Shown piece by piece: positions 1 through 5,207 of a stretch of DNA of 5,951 nucleotides (the stretch's first letter is position 1; each line of letters starts with the position of its first letter). Source of the stretch: an uncultured Clostridia bacterium (GTDB lineage: Bacteria; Bacillota; Clostridia; Oscillospirales; Oscillospiraceae). A program made the translations under genes and the position numbers. The stretch lies in contig CAMEIU010000130.1 of assembly GCA_945918815.1 (NCBI GenBank), positions 1-5,951 of the forward strand, read 5' to 3'. Below the pieces are notes generated by a model. It did no database searches. It was not told where the DNA came from and saw nothing but the letters and a program-made list of their open reading frames with translations.

Positions 1-141
1 GTAGTCCTTCCGCTCCCAGGGGACGCTGTCGCCATCCCAGTATTTCTTGACGGTGTTGCGGGAGATGTGGAGCGTTGCGGCTATCTGCCGCTGACTCATG
101 CCATCCAGCCGCATCTTGCGAATCTGTTTGTAAATTTCCAC
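1..141 (-). CDS. istA: IS21 family transposase IstA, N-terminal 47 residues (partial)
   Basis: IstA is the DDE recombinase of IS21 elements and works with the ATPase IstB, whose gene would lie further left. Only the N-terminal DNA-binding part is visible. It begins VEIYKQIRKMRLDGMSQRQI and continues with AATLHISRNTVKKYW, a clear helix-turn-helix (about residues 13-34) matching the opening of IS21 transposases. The frame is open to the window edge, so whether the gene is intact cannot be judged; the catalytic DDE domain is outside. I chose the GTG at 141 because AAAGGTGG sits 8 bases upstream. An in-frame GTG at 153 is an alternative, with AAGGGG about 9 bases before it. A sigma-A-type promoter lies upstream at 186-214. 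Confidence 0.85.
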   Translation of the reverse strand, partial: MEIYKQIRKMRLDGMSQRQIAATLHISRNTVKKYWDGDSVPWERKDY

Positions 142-185
142 TGTAATAACCACCTTTGTTCGCCCCTTCTATATAGCCTGAGACT

Positions 186-214
186 ATTATAGAGGACTCT
201 TTCCGGTGGCTCAA
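186..214 (-). promoter_or_regulatory. istA promoter, sigma-A type
   Basis: On the minus strand TTGAGC (214-209) and a perfect TATAAT (191-186) are separated by 17 bp, and transcription would start near 179, about 40 bases before the istA start. The -35 box overlaps the inner IS end repeat (206-230), so transposase bound at the end could occlude its own promoter. This autoregulation is inferred from the overlap only. Confidence 0.65.
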
Positions 215-264
215 TTATTCATGAGCGTTTCTCGACTAAGTGGCTCACTTTTATATTAGCGTTT
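206..264. repeat. Two tandem-spaced IS21 end repeats
   Basis: Copy 1 is at 206-230 and copy 2 at 240-264. Both start GTGGCTCA and end AGCGTTT on the plus strand. They match at 20 of 25 positions, with start points exactly 34 bp apart. Read in the element's own direction, each begins AAACGCT and ends TGAGCCAC. Such repeated subterminal blocks are where IS21-type transposases bind. A third, more degenerate copy further in could not be established. Confidence 0.75.
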
Positions 265-267
265 ACA

Positions 268-441
268 TCAGATTTTCTTGCGCTTAACCAGAGCCGTCGC
301 TACATCTTGTGGTGTGCTGCGTTAAGTCGATAAGCATTTATTTAATTTTTAAACCGTCCCGAAGGGACACCATAATTTTCAATTGTCTATTGTCAATTAG
401 CCAGACAAATCCCAATTTTCCGGGCTTTGGGAAAAGAGATT
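268..441. other. Non-coding stretch with dispersed-repeat-like features
   Basis: No gene is supported between the IS tip and the hairpin downstream of the DUF5662 gene. The stretch is AT-rich compared with its neighbours. It contains a small perfect stem-loop, GTCCC-GAA-GGGAC (356-368), and 15 bases further on the tandem heptamers ATTGTCT/ATTGTCA (382-395), next to a run of AT-rich bases at 337-353. ATTGTC/GACAAT runs beside a short GC hairpin resemble small dispersed repeats (MITE or REP-like) that I associate with gut Clostridia genomes. That resemblance is from memory and a single copy cannot prove it. Confidence 0.35.
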
Positions 442-476
442 CAAAGACTGCATGCTTATTCGGCAGGCAGTCTTTG
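442..476 (-). terminator. Probable terminator of the DUF5662 gene
   Basis: CAAAGACTGC (442-451) and GCAGTCTTTG (467-476) form a perfect 10-bp stem with a 15-base loop, starting 6 bases beyond the stop codon of the minus-strand gene. On the minus strand the stem is followed by AATCTCTTTT, a poor but U-rich tail. On the plus strand no T tract follows. Position and polarity favour a factor-independent terminator for the minus-strand gene, but the tail is weak. Confidence 0.5.
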
Positions 477-482
477 TATGCT

Positions 483-1052
483 TCAGGTGCGGACCGTTCC
501 GTCGCCAAAGCGCAGGCCTTTCAACACTACCTGGCGAATATACCGGAAGGTCTCTTTTTCTCCCCGGTCCTTGAGCATGGTCAGGAGGAAGCGGAGCTTC
601 TCCTTGGTTTCCGGGTGCATCAGGGAGGCGTCCATGCCCCGCTCAAAATACTCCAGGGCAGAGGCGTCGGAATATTGCTTTCCCTTGTAGACCTTACAGG
701 CGGCGATCCGGTCCATGACCATCTCCACCAGAAATTTTGTGGGCATAGGAACCGGGCTGTAGACCCGGGTGCCGGGCAGCAGATCGGTCCAATATTCAAA
801 ATGGTGCTTGTTGCGGCCCTTGTGGTGCATCCAGGCCAGGGAATAGCCCCGGTCCTCCCGCTCCGCCGCGTTGGGGCTGCGGGTGCCCTGGTAGTAGAGG
901 ATGCCGGAACGGAATTCGGTCCAGCTGTACTTGGACAGGTCGTGACACAGGCCGCGCCAGTAGAGGCCCACCTGGAAGCAGTGCTTCATGACCAGATGAC
1001 GGTGTTTTGTAATGGTGCAGAAATGTTTCCAGGCGCTGACCAGATACGACAT
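483..1052 (-). CDS. DUF5662 family protein, histidine-rich, function unknown
   Basis: This is a 189-residue protein that I recognise as the DUF5662 type found in Firmicutes and some of their phages; some databases label such proteins 'catalase', which I would not trust. No signal peptide or membrane segment is visible. The conserved-looking core is rich in possible metal ligands: HDLSKYS with H37 and D38, HHKGRNKHHFEYW with H76, H77, H83, H84 and E86, and MPTKFLVEMVMD with E110 and D114. The HD pair plus the later H and D residues suggest a helical metal-binding fold, possibly hydrolytic, but this is inference. The ATG at 1052 is preceded by GGAAGGA with about 8 bases of spacing. It appears monocistronic, with its own strong promoter and palindrome (1069-1108) and a downstream hairpin. 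Family assignment is fairly secure; the role is unknown. Confidence 0.82.
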   Translation of the reverse strand: MSYLVSAWKHFCTITKHRHLVMKHCFQVGLYWRGLCHDLSKYSWTEFRSGILYYQGTRSPNAAEREDRGYSLAWMHHKGRNKHHFEYWTDLLPGTRVYSPVPMPTKFLVEMVMDRIAACKVYKGKQYSDASALEYFERGMDASLMHPETKEKLRFLLTMLKDRGEKETFRYIRQVVLKGLRFGDGTVRT

Positions 1053-1068
1053 AGCTTCGATCCTTCCC

Positions 1069-1089
1069 TTCCGTATATAGTATACGGAA
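1069..1089. promoter_or_regulatory. Palindromic operator over the DUF5662 promoter
   Basis: TTCCGTATA (1069-1077) and TATACGGAA (1081-1089) are perfect inverted arms around a 3-base centre. The palindrome covers the whole -10 hexamer (1079-1084) and the probable start site of the DUF5662 gene, the classic position for a repressor operator. Half-site centres are 12 bp apart, suitable for a dimeric helix-turn-helix regulator. The GTATA...TATAC core is like some GntR- or MarR-type operators, but the regulator cannot be named and none is encoded in this window. Confidence 0.6.
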
Positions 1090-1108
1090 AAAGGCGGGTT
1101 CTTGTCAA
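1079..1108 (-). promoter_or_regulatory. Sigma-A promoter of the DUF5662 gene
   Basis: On the minus strand a perfect TTGACA (1108-1103) is followed after 18 bp by TATACT (1084-1079). The start site would fall near 1072, leaving a leader of about 20 bases that carries the GGAAGGA ribosome binding site. The promoter lies between the sigK stop codon and the DUF5662 start, so the gene need not depend on sigK transcription. Confidence 0.75.
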
Positions 1109-1124
1109 GGGGACCGTTGGACGG

Positions 1125-1817
1125 CTAGACCTGATACTCCCCCAGCGCCTCCTCCAGCTTTTGCAGCGCTTTTTTCTCAATGCGCGATACATAGCTCCGG
1201 CTGATGCTGCATTGGGCGGCGATTTCCCGCTGGGTCAGGGGCGGGCGGCCGCCGAGGCCGTAGCGGAGGGTCAGGATGGTCCGTTCCCTGGGCGTCAGGT
1301 GTTGGTCCATGGCGGCGTAGAGCTTTTCGTACATCTCCTTGGCGCTGAGATCGTCGAACAGGTCCTCGTCGGAGCAGACCACCTCCATCAGGGACAGGGC
1401 GTTGCCGTCTTTTCCGGTTTCAATATACTCCGACAGCGACACATCCCCCGCCATCTTCCGCTGGCTCCGAAAGTGCATGAGAATCTCATTTTCCACACAT
1501 CTGGCCGCATAGGTCGCCAGGCGGGTGCCCTTGGAGGAGTCGAAGGTGGAGATGCCTTTGATGAGGCCGATGGTGCCGATGGAGATCAGGTCCTCCTGGT
1601 CGGCGGTTTGGGCGTAGTACTTCTTCATAATGTGGGCCACCAGGCGCAGGTTGCGTTCGATGAGGATGTTGCGGGCTTCCAGGTCGCCCTGGGCGGCAAG
1701 TTCCAGGTAGCGCTGTTCCTCCGCGGCGGTCAGGGGTTTGGGAAAGGAGCCGCCGGAGCCCAGGCGCAGGGTATAGAGCATACTGCTGAGCATCAGCCAA
1801 ACTGTGGCAGATAACAT
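1125..1817 (-). CDS. sigK: RNA polymerase sporulation sigma factor SigK (pro-sigma-K)
   Basis: Sigma-K directs late mother-cell transcription during sporulation (spore coat and cortex genes). The 230-residue product has an N-terminal hydrophobic stretch (residues 1-16, MLSATVWLMLSSMLYT) and then GSGGSFPKPL, matching the pro-sequence and mature N-terminus layout of Bacillus pro-sigma-K, which is cleaved by SpoIVFB at the forespore membrane. Region 2 (about 47-117) carries NLRLVAHI, EDLISIGTIGLIKGI and TYAARCVENEILMH, the core-binding and -10 recognition segments. Region 4 (about 173-224) carries the helix-turn-helix TQREIAAQCSISRSYVSRIE. The length is typical of the family. The gene is uninterrupted: no skin-type element splits it. 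I chose the ATG at 1817, not the upstream in-frame ATG at 1832, because GGAGGTG lies 6 bases before it and overlaps the longer frame. SigF, SigE and SigG are the alternatives, but the FPKPL and pro-sequence signature favours SigK. Confidence 0.93.
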   Translation of the reverse strand: MLSATVWLMLSSMLYTLRLGSGGSFPKPLTAAEEQRYLELAAQGDLEARNILIERNLRLVAHIMKKYYAQTADQEDLISIGTIGLIKGISTFDSSKGTRLATYAARCVENEILMHFRSQRKMAGDVSLSEYIETGKDGNALSLMEVVCSDEDLFDDLSAKEMYEKLYAAMDQHLTPRERTILTLRYGLGGRPPLTQREIAAQCSISRSYVSRIEKKALQKLEEALGEYQV

Positions 1818-1823
1818 GGGTTT

Positions 1824-1830
1824 CACCTCC
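1824..1830 (-). promoter_or_regulatory. Ribosome binding site that fixes the sigK start
   Basis: GGAGGTG on the minus strand, 6 bases before the ATG at 1817. It lies just after the upstream in-frame ATG at 1832, which itself has no comparable site, so the shorter product is preferred. Confidence 0.85.
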
Positions 1831-1921
1831 ATGGTATCACTCTATGTCCGGCCAATTTGTCCAATTTCCGAATTCACTGCCCGAACCCGATTTGCTTCAG
1901 GTCCTGCCAGGGCAGTACGGC

Positions 1922-1964
1922 AAAAGCGGCGGCCCGGTGCAAAAAGCCGGGCCGCCGCTTTTTT
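1922..1964 (-). terminator. Strong intrinsic terminator, possibly bidirectional
   Basis: GCGGCGGCCCGG (1926-1937) and CCGGGCCGCCGC (1947-1958) form a perfect 12-bp GC stem with a 9-base loop, extended by four A-T pairs on the outside. Plus-strand readout ends in six T residues and minus-strand readout in four. It begins 27 bases beyond the nagD stop codon and most likely ends the glycan-enzyme transcript. It also insulates sigK, which starts about 100 bases further on. The longer plus-strand T run has no plus-strand gene to serve. Confidence 0.9.
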
Positions 1965-1991
1965 ATCATTCCTCTATCGATCAGAAGCCGG

Positions 1992-2798
1992 TTACTCTGC
2001 GGAACGGGCCAGGGTGACGATGTCGCCGACGCCGTTCAGGACCATGCTGGGCCGGTAGGCATAGGTCTTCAGGGTCTCCATGGTGGAGACGCCGGAGAGG
2101 ACCAGGACCGTGGACATACCGCTCTCCATGCCGGAGATCACGTCGGTGTCCATCCGGTCGCCTACCATGACGGCGTCACCGGAGTGGCAGTTCAAAAGCC
2201 GCAGGCCGGTGCGCATCATCAGGGGGTTTGGCTTCCCGCAGAAATAGGCCTGGGTGCCGGTGGCCATCTCAATTGGCGCGACCAACGCCCGGCAGGCCGG
2301 GGCGATTCCGTTTTCAATGGGGCCGGACACGTCGGAATTGGCGCCGATGAGCTTTGCGCCGCCCATGACCAGGTTGGTGGCCTTGGTCAGGGTATCCAGG
2401 GAGTAGGAGCGGCCCTCCCCTACCACCACATAGTCCGGGTTCACGTCGTTCATGGTGATGCCCGCGTCATAGAGGGCGTTCAGAAGTCCCGCCTCGCCGA
2501 TGACAAAGGCCGAGCAGCCGGGGGCCTGCTCCTTCAGGAACGCAGCCGTCGCCAACGCGCTGGTGTAAAAATGTTCCTCCGGGACGTCCAGGCCCAGGCG
2601 GGCCAGCTTCTGGTTCAGCTCCTTGGGCGTGTAGCCGCTGTTGTTGGTCAGAAACAGGTATTCCTTCTTTTCATCCTGGAGCCACTGGATGAATTCCGCT
2701 ACGCCGGGCAGGACATGGTTGCCGTGATAGATGACGCCGTCCATGTCGCAGATAAAGCCTGTTTTTTCACGAAAATTGATGATATTCTGATAATCCAT
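1992..2798 (-). CDS. nagD: NagD-type HAD phosphatase (HAD-IIA, nucleotide/sugar phosphatase)
   Basis: This 268-residue cytoplasmic phosphatase of the HAD-IIA subclass is about the length of E. coli NagD, a UMP/nucleotide monophosphatase. Motif I is DMDGV (D18 nucleophile, D20 acid), motif II TNNS (51-54), motif III K189 in CGKPNP, and motif IV GDRMDTD (213-219). The stretches FYTSALATAAFL, DVNPDYVVVGEGRSY and VLVLSGVS closely follow NagD, favouring it over AraL or 4-nitrophenylphosphatase paralogs, although substrate cannot be fixed from sequence. The ATG at 2798 has GAGGA 7 bases upstream. A longer frame from 2879 would add 27 residues not expected in the family and lacks a usable ribosome binding site. 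It lies 99 bp after the broken alpha-galactosidase and before a strong terminator, so it is the last gene of the unit, perhaps with a weak promoter of its own. Confidence 0.88.
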   Translation of the reverse strand: MDYQNIINFREKTGFICDMDGVIYHGNHVLPGVAEFIQWLQDEKKEYLFLTNNSGYTPKELNQKLARLGLDVPEEHFYTSALATAAFLKEQAPGCSAFVIGEAGLLNALYDAGITMNDVNPDYVVVGEGRSYSLDTLTKATNLVMGGAKLIGANSDVSGPIENGIAPACRALVAPIEMATGTQAYFCGKPNPLMMRTGLRLLNCHSGDAVMVGDRMDTDVISGMESGMSTVLVLSGVSTMETLKTYAYRPSMVLNGVGDIVTLARSAE

Positions 2799-2805
2799 GG
2801 TTTCA

Positions 2806-2810
2806 TCCTC
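2806..2810 (-). promoter_or_regulatory. Ribosome binding site that fixes the nagD start
   Basis: GAGGA on the minus strand, 7 bases before the ATG at 2798. No equivalent site precedes the upstream in-frame ATG at 2879. Confidence 0.75.
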
Positions 2811-2829
2811 GCACTTTTTTATCCCTTGC

Positions 2830-2858
2830 AGTATAGGATCCTGTAAAAATCTCTGCCA
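2830..2858 (-). promoter_or_regulatory. Possible weak promoter in front of nagD
   Basis: TATACT (2835-2830) makes a good -10 box with a start site near 2823, just ahead of the nagD ribosome binding site. The hexamer 17 bp upstream, TGGCAG (2858-2853), is a poor -35. The 99-bp gap after the alpha-galactosidase stop, much longer than the other gaps in the unit, leaves room for a separate promoter. Evidence is slight. Confidence 0.3.
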
Positions 2859-2897
2859 CCGCAAACGGGTTAAATCCATTTGAATTCTGTTTAAACC

Positions 2898-4201
2898 TCA
2901 CACCGCCGTCCAATGGAGCAGGCAGCTCTGATAGTCGCCGAACAGCTGCTTCTGCAAGTAGCCCGCCTGCATCAGCAGCTCGCCGGAATAGACCTCACCG
3001 GTTTCCGCCAGGCAATACCGCTTCTTGGGGTCCAGGCCCCGGAGCCGCAGGCAGGTGGATTTCCGCATGCTCTCGCAGCGCACCTGCACATAGGTGACCA
3101 GGCACTCGTTCCGGTCCCGGTCCGCCACCTGCCAGCAGTCGTACCGGCCATTTTCCCGGTAGGAGGCCAGGCGGAAATAATCGCCCTCCCGGATCAGGGT
3201 CTCATATTGGTGATAGGTCTTGTTCCACGCGGCGATCTGACGCTTCTCTTCCTCCGGCAGCTTTGTGATATCCAGCTCATAGCCGAAGGCTCCGGCCATG
3301 GCCACGGCGGCTCTGGTCTCCAGGGGCGTCGCACGGCCCACGGTGTGATTGGGGCTGGCACAGACATGGGCGCCCATGGTGCTGAGCGGATACAAAAGGG
3401 CCGTGCCCTCCTGTATCAGAAGCCGCTCCACCGGGTCCTGGTTGTCAGAGGTCCAGATATGGGGGCTGTAGTAGAGCATACCCGGGTCGAACCGGCCGCC
3501 ACCTCCCGAGCAGTTTTCCAGAAGGAGATCGGGGAATTCCCGGATCAGACGCTCCTGGAGGGCGTAGACCGCCAGCACATACCGGTGAGACAGCTCGCCC
3601 ATGTGGGCGGCGTCCAAAGCGAAGCTGCCCAGATCTGTCAGATAGCGGTTCATGTCCCACTTGACATAGTCGATTTCCGCCTCCCGCAGGACGGAGGCCA
3701 CGCTTTCATAAACATGGTCCGCCACGTCCTGCCTCGACAGGTCCAGGACGAACTGGTTGCGCTGCATGGTGTTCTCCCGCTCCGGGACCTGGATGGCCCA
3801 GTCCGGGTGGGCAGGGTCTCGGCCTCGGATTTTCCCGCGAAGGCGGCGGGCAGGCCCTCCAGAGCCGGTTTGCCGGAGAGAAGCCGGTAGCCTTCATAGC
3901 AAAGCTCCACCCGGCTGCGGCCCTGGGAATCCCGGACCCGCAGGCAGGCGTCCCGGAAGTCTCCGCCGCCGGAGACCGGATACTCAAAATAGAAGCGGTC
4001 CAGGAAATGGAGCTTATCCTTGAGAAACGCTTCATCCGCTTCCGCGCCGGACCGGGCCAGGTACAGAGCGCGGTGGTCCTCCATGCGGGCTCCATAATAC
4101 AGGTGCCCCAGATAGCGGCCCATGACCACGCCCATAAGGTAGGTGGTATGGGCCGTCTGAATTTGAAAGATGGGCCCCTCTTCCCATATACGAATTGCCA
4201 T
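2898..4201 (-). pseudogene. GH36 alpha-galactosidase with out-of-frame internal deletion
   Basis: GH36 enzymes remove terminal alpha-galactose from raffinose-type sugars and galactomannan and are usually about 700-750 residues long. The 5' part (4201-3812, 130 codons) reads as the family N-terminus: FQIQTAHTTYLMGV, GRYLGHLYYG, GKPALEGLP, AETL. From 3812 the homology jumps to HPDWAIQVPE and continues in a different frame to the stop at 2898 (304 residues). This part carries RNQFVLDLS, the nucleophile in YVKWDMNR (codon 3656-3654), CSGGGGRFDPGMLYY, and the acid/base in TSDNQD (codon 3446-3444). About 300 residues (rest of the N-terminal beta-sandwich and the first barrel strands with the usual DDGWFG region) are missing. 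AGGAGG precedes the ATG by 5 bases, 18 bp after the esterase stop. Both parts are otherwise well preserved, so the loss is recent or an assembly error. Confidence 0.88.
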
Positions 4202-4219
4202 AGAAGCCTCCTGTGCAAT

Positions 4220-5188
4220 TTATTGCTTGAGCTCCAACATAAATTGGAACACGATATCGTCATGGTCCCGCAGCCACTCATGTCCATAATCCGGGTAGAA
4301 CAGGACAGACTTGGGGGCGGTGATCCGATTGTAGGCCGCAAACTGTGTGGACGGCGGGCAGATGGTGTCCTGCAGCCCGGTGGCCATCAGGACCGTTCCC
4401 CGAATCCACTTGGTCATATTCTGAATGTCGATATAACCCAGCTTTTCAAAAATCTCCCGCTCTCGTTCGTGGCGCGGATCGTACATACGGAAATACTCCC
4501 GCAGCTCCTGATAGGCGTCCACATCCAGGTCCATTTCCCAAACACGCCGGTAGTCGGACAGGAAGGGATACTGGGGCGCGACGCGCCGGATTTCCGGCAC
4601 CAAGGACGCGCAGGCCAGGGTCAGACCGCCGCCCTGGGACGCGCCCATGGCGCCGACGCGGGTTTCATCCACCTGCGGCAGCGCCATGACGATTCTCGCC
4701 AGCTCCGCCGTGTCCAGCATGATGTTGCGCATGAGCAGATTTTCCCCGTCCGGGTCCTCCAGACCGCGGATAAACTGTCCATGGAGTGTGTTGCCCCGGA
4801 CGCCGCCCACGTCCTCCGAAAGGCCGCCCTGGCCGCGGCAGTCCAGCGCCGCCACCACGAAGCCTTCCGCAACAAAATTCAGCTTGTCATTCCAGTTTCC
4901 GGCATATCCGCTATATCCGTGGAATTGCAGCACCGCCGGGCAAGGCTTGACACAGCCCTTTGGAATCAGCAGCTTGGCGTGAATTCTGGCGCCCTTGACG
5001 CCAGTGAAAAACAGGTCGAAGCAATCCGCGCTTTCCGTATGGAAGGGAGCCGGAACCAGCTCCACCTGCGGGTCGGTGTCCCGCATCTCCTGCAGGGCTC
5101 TGGCCCAGTATGCGTCGAAATCCTCCGGGCAGGGTGTGGAGCCTTGATATTGAAGCAGTTCTTCTACGCTGAAATCGATGACCGGCAT
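4220..5188 (-). CDS. CE7 acetyl xylan esterase / cephalosporin-C deacetylase family
   Basis: CE7 enzymes are alpha/beta hydrolases that remove acetyl groups from xylo-oligosaccharides, acetylated sugars and, in vitro, cephalosporin C. The 322-residue length is typical. The family motifs are all present: FHGYSG (89-94, oxyanion-hole region), RGQGG (118-122), GASQGG with catalytic S184 (182-187), the acidic residue D274 in GLQD, and H303 in YGHE. No signal peptide is visible, consistent with the usually cytoplasmic, oligomeric CE7 enzymes acting on imported oligosaccharides. The ATG at 5188 has AAGGAG about 9 bases upstream, starting 6 bases beyond the GH3 stop, and the next gene starts 18 bp after this stop, so co-transcription is very likely. 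Context with GH3 and GH36 points to acetylated plant oligosaccharides. The exact natural substrate cannot be told from sequence. Confidence 0.93.
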   Translation of the reverse strand: MPVIDFSVEELLQYQGSTPCPEDFDAYWARALQEMRDTDPQVELVPAPFHTESADCFDLFFTGVKGARIHAKLLIPKGCVKPCPAVLQFHGYSGYAGNWNDKLNFVAEGFVVAALDCRGQGGLSEDVGGVRGNTLHGQFIRGLEDPDGENLLMRNIMLDTAELARIVMALPQVDETRVGAMGASQGGGLTLACASLVPEIRRVAPQYPFLSDYRRVWEMDLDVDAYQELREYFRMYDPRHEREREIFEKLGYIDIQNMTKWIRGTVLMATGLQDTICPPSTQFAAYNRITAPKSVLFYPDYGHEWLRDHDDIVFQFMLELKQ

Positions 5189-5207
5189 GGTTATTTTCTC
5201 CTTTTTC

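Larger units (their letters stand above)
1..267 (-). mobile_element. IS21-family insertion sequence, istA-side end (partial)
   Basis: This is the upstream end of an IS21-like element whose body continues left of the window. It contains the first codons of an IstA-type transposase, its promoter, and two imperfect direct repeats 34 bp apart. Multiple repeats at the ends are a known hallmark of the IS21 family and act as transposase binding sites. I place the tip at 267 because the minus strand there reads TGTAAACGCT, giving the TG...CA tip typical of the family, and the outer repeat starts three bases inside it. The target-site duplication and the other end lie outside the window, so the boundary is inferred. 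The family call rests mainly on the IstA N-terminus plus the repeat layout. Confidence 0.72.

Noticed and set aside
283..326. CTTAAC...GTTAAG inverted arms next to the IS tip
   Set aside because: Six-base arms 32 bases apart in AT-rich DNA are expected by chance; no flanking symmetry supports an attachment or terminal repeat.
309..1814. Plus-strand open frame of about 500 codons
   Set aside because: It runs antisense across the DUF5662 and sigK genes, both with clear family motifs and ribosome binding sites. The translation has no recognisable domain, and it starts in the AT-rich non-coding stretch.
1818..1832. Upstream ATG at 1832 as the sigK start
   Set aside because: The GGAGGTG ribosome binding site for the ATG at 1817 lies inside those five extra codons, and nothing comparable precedes 1832.
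1839..1869. Sigma-E-like promoter for sigK (GGAAATT-N16-CATAGAGT on the minus strand)
   Set aside because: Sigma-E control of sigK is expected from Bacillus, and CATAGAGT is a fair -10, but the -35 is poor, the spacing is 1-2 bp too long, and the start site would fall almost on the ribosome binding site.
1904..1915. CTGCC-AG-GGCAG inverted repeat upstream of sigK
   Set aside because: The arms are five bases with a two-base gap, too tight for a hairpin and too short to argue for an operator by itself in GC-rich DNA.
1857..2846. Plus-strand open frame opposite nagD
   Set aside because: It is antisense to a protein with all four HAD motifs, passes through the terminator hairpin at 1922-1964, and shows only the low-complexity composition typical of shadows in GC-rich DNA.
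2799..2879. Upstream ATG at 2879 as the nagD start
   Set aside because: It would add 27 residues before the family N-terminus, lacks a suitably spaced ribosome binding site, and overlaps the possible nagD promoter.
3798..3820. Programmed ribosomal frameshift joining the two GH36 parts
   Set aside because: No slippery heptamer or downstream structure stands out, and a frameshift would not restore the roughly 300 missing residues of the fold.
2913..3890. Plus-strand open frame opposite the GH36 gene
   Set aside because: It is antisense to clear GH36 motifs, has no recognisable domain and no good ribosome binding site.
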